Positions 1 to 7,405 of a stretch of DNA of 18,571 nucleotides are shown here, piece after piece. The position numbers and the translations under genes are program-made. Every line of letters begins with the position of its first letter. The stretch's first letter is position 1. The DNA lies in NCBI GenBank assembly GCA_041487355.1, contig JBGPND010000093.1:1-18571 (forward strand), given 5' to 3'. Source of the DNA: JAMXLO01 sp041487355. GTDB taxonomy: Bacteria; Pseudomonadota; Alphaproteobacteria; Acetobacterales; Acetobacteraceae. The notes under the pieces are model-generated. The model did no database searches. It was given only the letters and a program-made list of their open reading frames with translations, and was not told where the DNA came from.

Positions 1-1
1 G

Positions 2-670
2 ATCGGCATGGCCTGCACCTCCGCCTCCAGCATCCAGGTGGCACCGACTTTCGGCAAGGCGGCGAAGCTCGGCACCGATCCCTGGTCGTTCGCCGCGCCA
101 AACGGCGACGACAGGCCGTTTCTGCTCGATATGGCAACGACAACGGTGGCGGCGGGACGCATCCGCAACAAGGCGAACGAGGGATTGCAGTGTCCGCCCG
201 GCTGGGTGCTGAACCAGGACGGTCTGCCGAGCACCGACCCGCTGGAGGCGCGCGAGAAGGGCGGGTTTCTGACCTCGCTCGGCGGGTCGCCGGAGAATTC
301 CAGCTACAAGGGCTACGGGCTGGCGGCGATGGTGAACATCCTGGCGTCGTGTCTTTCGGGCGCGACGCTAATCACCGATCCGCAGCACACCAAGAAGCCG
401 CAGGGAATGGATATCGGCCACTTCTTCATGGCGATCGATCCCGGGCTGTTCCGCGATCAGTCGGAATTCCAGGGCGATGTGGCGCGGTTCTGCAATGACC
501 TGCGTGCAACCAAGCCGATCGATCCGTCGCAGCCGGTGATGGTTGCTGGCGATCCGCAGTGGAACAACGCGGCGAAGCGGATGGCCGAAGGGATCCCGGT
601 TGGCGCCGGCCTGCTCAACCAGGTCCGCCAGATCGCCCAGGCGGCCGCGGCGCCCTGGCTGCTGGATTAG
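2..670 (+). CDS. Malate/L-lactate dehydrogenase family (Ldh_2) oxidoreductase, 3' part only
   Basis: This is the C-terminal part of an NAD(P)-dependent dehydrogenase of the malate/L-lactate/ureidoglycolate family, a soluble enzyme that interconverts 2-hydroxy and 2-oxo acids. The reading frame is already open at base 2, so the true start lies before the window; the ATG at position 8 is internal. Visible family features are the LDMATTTVAAGRI segment, PPGWVLNQDG followed by STDP, the glycine-rich KGYGLAAMVNILASCLSGA stretch, and GHFFMAIDPGLF near the C-terminus. Family members are usually about 330-360 residues, so roughly the last two thirds are present. The substrate cannot be told from this part. 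The gene ends 9 bp before a large palindromic repeat, and I see no separate terminator. Family assignment is confident; the substrate is unknown. Confidence 0.88.
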   Translation: MGMACTSASSIQVAPTFGKAAKLGTDPWSFAAPNGDDRPFLLDMATTTVAAGRIRNKANEGLQCPPGWVLNQDGLPSTDPLEAREKGGFLTSLGGSPENSSYKGYGLAAMVNILASCLSGATLITDPQHTKKPQGMDIGHFFMAIDPGLFRDQSEFQGDVARFCNDLRATKPIDPSQPVMVAGDPQWNNAAKRMAEGIPVGAGLLNQVRQIAQAAAAPWLLD

Positions 671-679
671 CGCGCCCCT

Positions 680-977
680 GTCACTGCGAGGAGCGAAGCG
701 GTGGCCGGGCTTGACCCCATAGGCATCAGGATAAGGGCGTCGGTGTGAGGCAAAGTCCTCCCCCTCCCCTTGCGGGAGGGGGTAGGGGGAGGGGTGCGTA
801 CCATGAGCGGCGGTGGCTGTTCGCACCCCTCCCCCCAACCCCCTCCCGCAAGGGGAGGGGGAGAATATTTCGCGCGCACGTCCCTATCCTGATGCATATG
901 GGACTTGACCCGGCCAAGCAGTCTCGGGGTGAGTGCGCAACCCCCCCGAGATTGCTTCGCCTTCGGCTCGCAATGAC
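680..977. repeat. Composite nested palindromic repeat, copy 1 (MITE/REP-like)
   Basis: This element fills the 331 bp between the dehydrogenase-family gene and cobT. Its outer ends are GTCACTGCGAG (680-690) and the inverse of GTCATTGCGAG (967-977), with one mismatch. Inside these, a 31-bp arm at 703-733 recurs inverted at 885-915 (around TATCCTGATGC). At the centre is a near-perfect inverted repeat of about 41 bp (758-798 against 822-863), and each arm is itself a C-run/TTGC/G-run hairpin. No target-site duplication is visible. There is no convincing coding content: the open frames across it are translations of low-complexity C/G runs. A second copy is at 11113-11352. It could act as an mRNA-processing or termination structure for the convergent genes on either side, but that is inference. 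Confidence 0.85.
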
Positions 978-1001
978 AGGTGTGGTCCGCGGCCTGCGAC
1001 G

Positions 1002-2879
1002 CTACACCACCAGCGCGGCGCGCTCCGATGCGGCGCGGGCCCAGGCCGCATCCATGTCTTCGTCGAACAGCTCGGTGAGCTTCTTCATCATCGTGCCGCC
1101 CAACTCCTCGGCATCCACGATGGTCACCGCACGGCGGTAGTAGCGTGTCACGTCGTGGCCGATGCCGACGGCAATCAGCTCCACCTGGTCGCGGCTCTCG
1201 ATGTCGCGGATCACCTCGCGCAGGTGCTTCTCCAGGTAGTTGCCCGGATTCACCGACAGCGTGGAGTCGTCCACCGGCGCACCGTCGCTGATCACCATCA
1301 GGATGCGACGGTGCTCGGGGCGCACCAGCAGGCGGCGATACGCCCACAGCAGCGCCTCGCCGTCGATGTTCTCCTTCAGCAATCCCTCGCGCAGCATCAG
1401 GCCAAGATTCTTGCGCGCGCGCCGCCACGGCGAGTCCGCCGACTTGTAGACGATGTGGCGCAGATCGTTCAGCCGCCCAGGATTGCGCGGCTTGCCTTCC
1501 TGTACCCATTTCTCGCGGCTGTGCCCGCCCTTCCAGGCACGCGTCGTGAAGCCCAGCACCTCGACCTTCACCGCGCAGCGCTCCAGCGTGCGCGCCAGGA
1601 TGTCGCCGCACATCGCCGCCACGGTGATCGGCCGCCCGCGCATCGAACCCGAGTTGTCGATCAGCAGCGTCACCACCGTATCGCGGAACTCCATGTCGAG
1701 TTCGCGCTTGTAGGACAGCGCCTGCAGCGGGTTCACCACCACACGCGACAGCCGTCCGGCGTCCAGCAGCCCTTCGTCCAGGTCGAACTCCCAGGCGCGC
1801 GTCTGCTGGGCCAGCAATCGCCGCTGCAGCCGGTTGGCGAGCTTCGAGATCACCCCTTGCAGGTGCTGCAACTGCTGATCGAGCTGCTGGCGCAGTCGCG
1901 ACAGTTCATCGGGATCGCACAGCTCCTCGGCGTCGATCTCCTCGTCGTGTAGACGCGTGTAGGCACGATAGACCGCCTCGTTGTCCGGGTTCGGCCGCTC
2001 CCGGCGCGGCTGCGGTCCGCCAGGCCTGTCGTCGCCCTCCGCCACCGCCGCGTCTTCATCCGACTCGGTGCCGTCGTCGTCCGCCGCTTCGCCTTCCATC
2101 TCCTCGGGGTTGGCGCCGAGCATGCTGTCCTGCTCGGATTCGCTCTGCCCCGAGCCATCCTGCTGTTCGTCCTGCTGGCCGGACTGCTCGCCGCCTTCCT
2201 CGCCCTCCTCGGTCTGGTCCTCGGCTTCGGCGTCGCTTTCGGCTTCGGCGAGATCGAGTGCGGCAAGCAGCTTCCGCGCCGCGCGCGCGTAGGCCAACTG
2301 GTTGTCCTGCGTGCGGTTCATCTCGGCGAGCGCCGCGTCGGCCGTCTCGCCCAGCGTGTCGCGCCACATGTCCAGAATGCGCTGCGCCGCCGGCGGCGAC
2401 GGCTCACCCGACATCTGCTCGCGCGCCAGCAAGGACAGCGCCGCCGAGATCGGCAACTGGTCCTTGCGCGTCATGCGGTCGTAGCCCTCGGCCTCGCATT
2501 CCTCGGCCAGCTTCGACTGTAGATTCGCCGCCACCCCAGCCATGTGGCGCGAGCCCACCGCTTCGACGCGCACCTGCTCGAGCGCGTCGTACACGTCCTT
2601 CGCCTCGCGGCGCACCGGCATGCGGGCCGCGTGCACCGCATCGTCGTGGTGCCGCAGCCGGAGCGCGATCGCATCCGACGAACCGCGCAGCCGCGCCATC
2701 TCGGCGGGCGGCAGCGCACGCGTCGGCAGCGGCAGGCGGGCGCGCTTGCCGGATAGCCCCGACGGGCCCGGCTGAAATGCCACCTGCACGTCGGGGATTT
2801 CCGCGATCGCGCGCAGCGCGCCGGCGGTGGCGCGCTTGAACTCTTCCGCCCGCGTGTTGTCCTTGTTGGTGCCGCTCAT
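1002..2879 (-). CDS. cobT: Aerobic cobaltochelatase subunit CobT
   Basis: CobT is the large vWA-domain subunit of the ATP-dependent CobN-CobS-CobT chelatase, which inserts cobalt into hydrogenobyrinate a,c-diamide in the aerobic cobalamin pathway. It works in the cytoplasm with CobS in a complex resembling the BchI/BchD part of Mg-chelatase. The 625-residue product has an alpha-helical N-terminal half and a strongly acidic, Gln/Ser-rich linker at about residues 211-284. Its C-terminal von Willebrand factor A domain has the metal-ion-dependent adhesion motif DNSGSM at residues 408-413. Length and order match known CobT proteins of about 630 residues. The ATG at 2879 is the natural start (MSGTNKDNTRAEEFKRA), but no strong ribosome-binding site precedes it. 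Upstream, a short ATG-ACA-AGA-TGA frame overlaps the start, and a G-rich hairpin separates it from cobS. cobN is not in the window. Confidence 0.96.
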   Translation of the reverse strand: MSGTNKDNTRAEEFKRATAGALRAIAEIPDVQVAFQPGPSGLSGKRARLPLPTRALPPAEMARLRGSSDAIALRLRHHDDAVHAARMPVRREAKDVYDALEQVRVEAVGSRHMAGVAANLQSKLAEECEAEGYDRMTRKDQLPISAALSLLAREQMSGEPSPPAAQRILDMWRDTLGETADAALAEMNRTQDNQLAYARAARKLLAALDLAEAESDAEAEDQTEEGEEGGEQSGQQDEQQDGSGQSESEQDSMLGANPEEMEGEAADDDGTESDEDAAVAEGDDRPGGPQPRRERPNPDNEAVYRAYTRLHDEEIDAEELCDPDELSRLRQQLDQQLQHLQGVISKLANRLQRRLLAQQTRAWEFDLDEGLLDAGRLSRVVVNPLQALSYKRELDMEFRDTVVTLLIDNSGSMRGRPITVAAMCGDILARTLERCAVKVEVLGFTTRAWKGGHSREKWVQEGKPRNPGRLNDLRHIVYKSADSPWRRARKNLGLMLREGLLKENIDGEALLWAYRRLLVRPEHRRILMVISDGAPVDDSTLSVNPGNYLEKHLREVIRDIESRDQVELIAVGIGHDVTRYYRRAVTIVDAEELGGTMMKKLTELFDEDMDAAWARAASERAALVV

Positions 2880-2889
2880 CTTGTCATGT

Positions 2890-2986
2890 CCACAACCCCC
2901 TCCCCCCCAGCCCCCTCCGCAACGGGAGGGGGAAAAGGTACGCTGCTCCCCCTCCCCTTGCGGGAGGGGGCTGGGGGGAGGGGTGG
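2890..2986. repeat. G/C-run inverted repeat between cobS and cobT
   Basis: Almost the whole 111-bp gap between cobS and cobT is one imperfect inverted repeat. The C-rich half at 2890-2932 pairs with the G-rich half at 2946-2986. It is the same module as the centre of the large repeat at 680-977 (C-runs, TTGCGGGAGGGGG and its complement). Both strands carry four closely spaced G-runs, for example 2962-2983 on the plus strand and the complement of 2895-2918 on the minus strand, so the cobS-cobT mRNA would be G-rich just upstream of the cobT start. It could form a long RNA hairpin or a G-quadruplex and so set the CobS:CobT ratio. The repeat is seen directly; the effect is inferred. Confidence 0.8.
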
Positions 2987-2990
2987 AGGT

Positions 2991-4004
2991 TCAGGCGAAC
3001 TTTCGCGTGGTGAAGCCGCTGGTCGGGATCTCTTCGTTGAAGCAGCGCTGGTAGTATTCGCCGACCGTCGCGCGCTCCGCCTCGTCGCACTTGTTGAGGA
3101 AGGTCATCCGGAAGGCGAAGCCGATATCGCCGAAGATGCGCGCGTTCTCCGCCCAGGTGATGACGGTGCGCGGCGACATCACCGTGGAGATGTCGCCGTT
3201 GATGAACCCGGCGCGCGTCAGATCGGCCAGCGCCACCATCGCCTCGATGCGCTTCTTGATCGCCGCATCCTTCGGATCGGCGTCGAGCTTCGCCAGCACG
3301 ATCGAGGTCTCCATCGCGTGCGGCAGATAGTTCAGCGTGGCCACGATGTTCCAGCGGTCCATCTGACCCTGGTTGATCTGCTGCGTGCCGTGATACAGGC
3401 CCGTGGTGTCGCCCAACCCCACGGTGTTCGCGGTGGAGAACAGCCGGAACGAGGGATGCGGCCGGATCACCCGGTTCTGGTCGAGCAATGTCAGCTTGCC
3501 CTCGACCTCCAGCACGCGCTGGATCACGAACATCACGTCCGGGCGGCCGGCATCGTATTCGTCGAACACCAGCGCGCAGGCGTGCTGCAGCGCCCAGGGC
3601 AGGATGCCTTCGCGGAACTCGGTGATCTGCTTGCCATCCTTCAACACGATGGCGTCCTTGCCGATCAGGTCGATGCGGCTGATGTGGCTGTCGAGGTTCA
3701 CTCGGATGCAGGGCCAGTTCAGCCGCGCCGCCACCTGCTCGATATGGGTCGACTTGCCGGTGCCGTGGTAGCCCTGGATCATCGTACGCCGGTTGAACGC
3801 GAAGCCCGCCAGGATGGCGAGTGTGGTTTCGCGATCGAACTTGTAGGCGGTGTCGATATCGGGGACGTGCTCGGTGCGGACCGAGAAGCCCGGCACGACC
3901 ATGTCGGTGTCGATTTCGAACGCCTCGCGGGCGACCACCTTGGTGTCGGGCAAGTCGATCGCGGAGGTGGGGCGCATTTCGGCGAGGGCGGCAACGTTGT
4001 TCAT
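2991..4004 (-). CDS. cobS: Aerobic cobaltochelatase subunit CobS (AAA+ ATPase)
   Basis: CobS is the AAA+ ATPase subunit that forms hexameric rings with CobT and powers cobalt insertion by CobN in aerobic B12 synthesis. The 337-residue protein has the Walker A motif GYHGTGKS at residues 78-85, Walker B ALVFDEYD at 144-151, and a sensor-1-like segment RLFSTANTVG after it. The N-terminal stretch FSVRTEHVPDIDTAY and the central DSHISRIDLIGKDAIVLKDG stretch are typical of CobS rather than of the related NorQ/GvpN ATPases. Length agrees with the family (about 330). The ATG at 4004 gives a normal N-terminus. It is the first cobaltochelatase gene after the J-domain gene (84 bp gap), and cobT follows on the same strand after a 111-bp repeat, so the two are probably co-transcribed. 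Confidence 0.96.
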   Translation of the reverse strand: MNNVAALAEMRPTSAIDLPDTKVVAREAFEIDTDMVVPGFSVRTEHVPDIDTAYKFDRETTLAILAGFAFNRRTMIQGYHGTGKSTHIEQVAARLNWPCIRVNLDSHISRIDLIGKDAIVLKDGKQITEFREGILPWALQHACALVFDEYDAGRPDVMFVIQRVLEVEGKLTLLDQNRVIRPHPSFRLFSTANTVGLGDTTGLYHGTQQINQGQMDRWNIVATLNYLPHAMETSIVLAKLDADPKDAAIKKRIEAMVALADLTRAGFINGDISTVMSPRTVITWAENARIFGDIGFAFRMTFLNKCDEAERATVGEYYQRCFNEEIPTSGFTTRKFA

Positions 4005-4088
4005 CGGCCAGTGTGTCCTGTGTGAGTCCTGGAAAAGTCTAACCCCGGCGCAAGCTCGCGCAAGAGCGATGGGAAGGGGGGGTTCGGA

Positions 4089-4682
4089 TCACCCGTGGGC
4101 CGCCATGCTGGGTGCGGCGACCAGGCGCGAGCGTAGCGCGGCGTAGGCCAGGTTGATCGTCTTCAGGCGTTCCTCGGCGGCCCGGTCACCGCCATTGGCG
4201 TCCGGATGGTGGCGCTTGGCCAGCTCCTTGTAGCGTGTCTTCACCGCATCGAGCGTGGTCGGCCAGGAAAGGCCGAGCGTGGCCAGCGGCTCGCGCAACT
4301 CGGGCGGCGTCTGCTCCGGCGTCCGGGACGGCCCGCGCTTCACTCGCCCGGCGGCAAGCAATTGGAGCGGGTCGCGCAGCAACTCCTCGTCCCAGGCTGA
4401 GGTGCTGCCCAGCCGGCCGAGCGGCCAGGACGGCCGCTGCCAGGCGGTGTCGGCGCGGAGCTGCACCTCGATTTCCGCCGGCGACATGCCCTTGTAGTAG
4501 TCCCAGGTCGAGTTGTAGGCGCGCACGTGCTCTAGGCAGAACCACCAGTATTCCTTGAGATTGCGCCGCGACTTCGGCGCACGGTATTCGCCGAGTGCCT
4601 CGCAGCCCGGCATCTCGCAGTTCCGGCCCGGCGCATCGGGGTCGGGTGCGTAGGCCCTGGGTCGGGGGGCACGTCGGCTCAT
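4089..4682 (-). CDS. J-domain (DnaJ-like) protein
   Basis: This 197-residue protein has a J domain at its C-terminal end: the helix TRYKELAKRHHPDANGGD holds the HPD triad (residues 159-161) that stimulates DnaK ATPase, followed by ERLKTINLAYAALR. The N-terminal half is not a DnaJ zinc-finger/substrate region. It has two Cys-based pairs, C22-x4-C27 and C49-x2-H52 (WFCLEH), which may bind a metal, and a WDYYKGMSPAEI segment. Proteins with this layout commonly lie next to bolA and cobS in alphaproteobacteria. The frame stays open upstream to 4889, but the ATG at 4682 (MSRRAPRPRAY) is preferred because a longer version would overlap the divergent bolA. It probably acts as a co-chaperone; its client is unknown, and the gene order does not prove a role in cobalt chelation. 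Confidence 0.88.
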   Translation of the reverse strand: MSRRAPRPRAYAPDPDAPGRNCEMPGCEALGEYRAPKSRRNLKEYWWFCLEHVRAYNSTWDYYKGMSPAEIEVQLRADTAWQRPSWPLGRLGSTSAWDEELLRDPLQLLAAGRVKRGPSRTPEQTPPELREPLATLGLSWPTTLDAVKTRYKELAKRHHPDANGGDRAAEERLKTINLAYAALRSRLVAAPSMAAHG

Positions 4683-4751
4683 GGTGCCGTTATGGGCAGC
4701 TTGGCGGGCGCTTGGCAACTGGCTCTTGGCGGTAACGGGGGATGGACCGAT
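4683..4751. promoter_or_regulatory. Divergent promoter region with three CTTGGC repeats
   Basis: The 69 bp between the divergent J-domain and bolA start codons must hold both promoters, or be shared by them. The sequence CTTGGC occurs three times on the plus strand, at 4700-4705, 4711-4716 and 4725-4730, with start-to-start spacings of 11 and 14 bp. That resembles a repeated protein-binding site, but no known regulator motif is recognised and chance is possible in such GC-rich DNA. No clear -10/-35 boxes were found. Confidence 0.35.
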
Positions 4752-5051
4752 ATGTCGGCAATGCAGTCCCGTTCCGCAAGGCTTGAAGCGATCCTGACCC
4801 GCGCTTTTTCGCCGACCCTGCTCCGTGTGGCGGACGACAGCGCGCGCCATGCCGGCCACGCCGGCGCGCGGCCGGGGGGCGAGACACATTACACCGTGCT
4901 GCTGGTCTCCGAGGCATTCCGCGGCATAGGCCGTGTGGCCCGTTCACGCGCGGTGCACGCGGTGCTGGAGGCGGAGTTCGCCGGCGGCATGCATGCGCTG
5001 TCGCTGATCCTGCGCACGCCGGAGGAAGCGCGGGCTGCCGTGCGTCCGTAA
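4752..5051 (+). CDS. BolA family protein
   Basis: This is a 99-residue BolA-like protein, a small cytoplasmic KH-like fold. Family members pair with monothiol glutaredoxins around a [2Fe-2S] cluster and in some bacteria also bind DNA. Diagnostic segments are DDSARHAGHAGARPGGETHYTVLLVSEAF (residues 28-56), the basic helix RVARSRAVHAVLEAEF, and the family's conserved histidine at H81 in GGMHALSLILRTPEE. No cysteine is present, so any cluster ligand from this protein would be histidine. The frame is open from 4692, but the ATG at 4752 (MSAMQSRSARLEAIL) fits the family length better. It diverges from the J-domain gene and converges on the cyclase gene with a 25-bp gap. Confidence 0.92.
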   Translation: MSAMQSRSARLEAILTRAFSPTLLRVADDSARHAGHAGARPGGETHYTVLLVSEAFRGIGRVARSRAVHAVLEAEFAGGMHALSLILRTPEEARAAVRP

Positions 5052-5076
5052 CGGCGGCGTTATGACGGATGCTGGT

Positions 5077-5976
5077 CTATACCAGCGCGACCGGCCGCAC
5101 GGGTGAACCCGTTGCACCGCGGAACTTGGTAGCCAGCAGGATGAAGCAGAAGCTCCCCAGCCGGTCGCGCGCCAACTCCTCCAGCGCGAGGTTCTCAACC
5201 AGATAGACGCCGGCCTCGGCCAAAGCGTGCTGGTGCACCGGCATCGCCACGCCATGGTTCGGGTTGGGCAGCACCTCGACCGCCATGTTGTCGCAGCCGA
5301 TCGCCACCACGCCGCGCTCGATCAGCCAGCGCGCGCCGGGCAGGTCGATGCCGGGCTCGCCCTGCAGATAGCGCGGATTGTCCACGCCGAAATAGCGCCC
5401 CCAGCCGGTGCGGATCAGCGCGATGTCGCCAGATTCGATCGCGACACCGGCGGTATCCGCGGCGCGGGCAAGTTCATCCGGCGTGACGGCGCGGCCTGGG
5501 TTGAGATGCTGGCCGCCATCCAACTCGGCGACATCGAGCAGCACGCCGCGGGTGATCATCGGCGGCGCATGCTCGATGCCGAGCCGCTCGAGGCCCCAGT
5601 CGGTGACGGTGTCGGCGGCCGACAAGCCGTTGTACAGCCGGTCGCCCTTGGAGAAATGGCCGAGCGCGTCGATGTGCGTGCCGACATGCGCCGTCATCTC
5701 GATGCGCTCGACATTGGCGCCGGCATCGTTGGTGGCGCCCATCAGGCGGCGGCGCTTGATCGAGTCACGCCATGACGCCCAGATCGACAGTAGGAACGGC
5801 GTCTGGTTCGGCGCCATGAACGGCGCACCGGTGCCGATTTCGTGGCTTACGTCATAGATCCGGCCTTCGCGCACGGAATTGAGCGCGGCAAGCCGCTTTT
5901 CCACCGTGAGCAGATTGGCCGCGCCGATCTGATCGGCCGGGCCCCAGCGCGAATGGTCGTGGACGATGCCGCTCAT
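5077..5976 (-). CDS. Cyclase family protein (kynurenine-formamidase-like metal hydrolase)
   Basis: The 299-residue product belongs to the cyclase/kynurenine formamidase family (PF04199), metal-dependent hydrolases that open amide, lactone or similar bonds. The metal-binding motif HVGTHIDALGH is at residues 97-107 (H97, H101, D103, H107). The N-terminal WGPADQIGAANLLT and the C-terminal VHQHALAEAGVYLVENLALEEL segments are typical of the large bacterial subgroup of about 300 residues. The frame is open upstream to 6177, but the ATG at 5976 (MSGIVHDHSRWGP) gives the family N-terminus and avoids overlap with the MFS gene. No signal peptide is seen. The divergent transporter suggests a shared substrate, perhaps an organic acid or amide. 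True kynurenine formamidases are shorter, so that name should not be assumed. Confidence 0.9.
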   Translation of the reverse strand: MSGIVHDHSRWGPADQIGAANLLTVEKRLAALNSVREGRIYDVSHEIGTGAPFMAPNQTPFLLSIWASWRDSIKRRRLMGATNDAGANVERIEMTAHVGTHIDALGHFSKGDRLYNGLSAADTVTDWGLERLGIEHAPPMITRGVLLDVAELDGGQHLNPGRAVTPDELARAADTAGVAIESGDIALIRTGWGRYFGVDNPRYLQGEPGIDLPGARWLIERGVVAIGCDNMAVEVLPNPNHGVAMPVHQHALAEAGVYLVENLALEELARDRLGSFCFILLATKFRGATGSPVRPVALV

Positions 5977-6079
5977 GCCAGGGATGCTCCCGCGTCGCTG
6001 GTCGCACGCTATGCCGTGGGCCGATGCTGTGCAACAAACCGCGGCATGATGAGGCGCCCGGACGGCACAGCGCACTGAG
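5977..6079. promoter_or_regulatory. Divergent promoter with inverted-repeat operator candidate
   Basis: These 103 bp separate the start codons of the cyclase-family hydrolase and the MFS transporter. An inverted repeat with 9-bp arms and one mismatch, ATGCCGTGG (6011-6019) and CCGCGGCAT (6039-6047), is centred between the two genes with a 19-nt spacer. That is a reasonable position for an operator controlling both. A ten-codon open frame (6046-6078, MMRRPDGTAH) ends one base before the MFS start codon. No regulator gene lies next to it in this window. The symmetry is seen; the function is inferred. Confidence 0.4.
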
Positions 6080-7309
6080 ATGAGCATCGTCACCGTCCCG
6101 GCGCCCACCACCCGGAGCCCGGGCTGGCTGATGCTCGCCGCTGCATTCACGATCTTTGCCGTGGGTGCCGCGTGCATGCACTCCTACACGGTGTTCCTGG
6201 TCGCCTTCATCGAGGCATTCGGCTGGAGCCGCGGGGAAAGCTCCGTCGCCTATTCGGTATCGCAGCTCGTCACCGGGGCGACGTCACCGCTGGTCGGCGT
6301 CCTGGTGGATCGGCTGGGGCCGCGCCGGCTGATCCTGATGGGCGGCTTCCTGCTGGCGGCGGGGCTGCTCGCCAGCGCATACGCGCACGCGCTGTGGCAG
6401 GTGATCATGCTATATGGCGTGGTGATGACGCTCGGCGCGAACTGCCTCGGGCTGGTGGTTTTCGTTCCGATACTGTCACGGCGCTTCGTGCGCAACCGTG
6501 GCATGGCGGTGGCCGTCGTGCAGTCGGCCAACGGCTTCGCCCGCGCCTTCTCGGCGCCGCTGTCCCAGGTGCTGATCGCCGGGCTGGGCTGGCGCGGTGC
6601 TTACCTCGCGCTGGGCGGGTTCATGGCGGCCGCGTTCCTGCCGTTGGGTGCCTTGTTCCGCTCCGCCGAGCCCGAGCGCGCCGAACGCTCCGGCGGCGCC
6701 ATGGCGGTCGGCGGCGGATGGACGTTGCGCCAGGCGATGCGCACGCCGCATTTCTGGCTGCTGTTCCTGGTCTACGTGTTCACCGGCCTGGGCAGCTTCC
6801 TGGTGGCGCTCCACCAGCTCGCGTTTGCCGTGACGATGGGGTTCGACAAGCTCTATGCGGCCGAGGTCCTTGGCATGGGCGCTTTCCTGTCACTGCCGGG
6901 CGTAATCGTCACCGGGATCATTTCCGATCATGTCGGGCGTGAACTGTCCGCGGTGGTCACCTATGGCACGTCGATCTTCGGTGTGGCCTGCGCGATGTTC
7001 ATTACCGGGCCGGACCAGCATCTGCTGCTGTGGCTGCATTCCTGCTTCTTCGGCCTGACCTGGGGCGCGCGCGGCCCGGCGATCACGGCGAAGACCGCCG
7101 ATCTGTTTCCTGGCCCGCAGCTCGGGACGATCCTCGGCGCGATCACCATCGGGACGGGGATCGGCGCGGCCGCGGGCGCTTGGATGGCAGGGTGGAGCTT
7201 CGACCTGACGGGCAGCTACCAGGTCGCGTTCGGGCTCTCGATCTTCTTCTACGCCTGCGGCAGCGTTGCGTTCTGGCTGCTGCGCCGGCCGCCGGCAGTG
7301 GCCGGGTGA
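6080..7309 (+). CDS. Major facilitator superfamily transporter (12 TM)
   Basis: This 409-residue inner-membrane protein is a secondary transporter of the MFS. Hydrophobic segments are spaced as in a 12-helix carrier, with the usual hydrophilic central loop (about residues 195-215, EPERAERSGGAMAVGGG) between two six-helix halves. The loop between helices 2 and 3 has the MFS motif A form GVLVDRLGPRR (residues 73-83). The sequence FGWSRGESSVAYSVSQLVTGATSPLVG resembles the monocarboxylate/oxalate-formate-type subfamily, suggesting an organic anion as substrate; this is a family-level guess. The ATG at 6080 has no strong ribosome-binding site and lies one base after a ten-codon open frame, so translation might be coupled to it. 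The gene diverges from a hydrolase gene that may act on the same compound. Confidence 0.9.
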   Translation: MSIVTVPAPTTRSPGWLMLAAAFTIFAVGAACMHSYTVFLVAFIEAFGWSRGESSVAYSVSQLVTGATSPLVGVLVDRLGPRRLILMGGFLLAAGLLASAYAHALWQVIMLYGVVMTLGANCLGLVVFVPILSRRFVRNRGMAVAVVQSANGFARAFSAPLSQVLIAGLGWRGAYLALGGFMAAAFLPLGALFRSAEPERAERSGGAMAVGGGWTLRQAMRTPHFWLLFLVYVFTGLGSFLVALHQLAFAVTMGFDKLYAAEVLGMGAFLSLPGVIVTGIISDHVGRELSAVVTYGTSIFGVACAMFITGPDQHLLLWLHSCFFGLTWGARGPAITAKTADLFPGPQLGTILGAITIGTGIGAAAGAWMAGWSFDLTGSYQVAFGLSIFFYACGSVAFWLLRRPPAVAG

Positions 7310-7405
7310 GGCGCCGGATTTGCTTCTTCAGTGTGCTTTGCTCTGGCTTCTCCGCGTCCGTCTCGCTAAAACCGAATCACGACACTGGGAGACGGACTGC
7401 CGTCA

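Noticed and set aside
758..863. Central repeats considered as a CRISPR array or iterons
   Set aside because: There is one inverted pair, not regularly spaced direct repeats with unique spacers, and no cas genes are nearby.
667..1611. Long minus-strand open frame of 314 codons across repeat copy 1 and the cobT 3' end
   Set aside because: It reads through low-complexity C/G runs and an alternative frame of cobT, with no domain. High GC content produces such shadow frames.
2886..4025. 379-codon plus-strand open frame opposite cobS
   Set aside because: cobS has Walker motifs and family length on the minus strand; this frame is its antisense shadow and starts in the repeat.
5977..6177. Longer version of the cyclase-family protein starting at 6177
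   Set aside because: It would add 67 residues with no family similarity and overlap the divergent MFS gene; the ATG at 5976 matches the family N-terminus.
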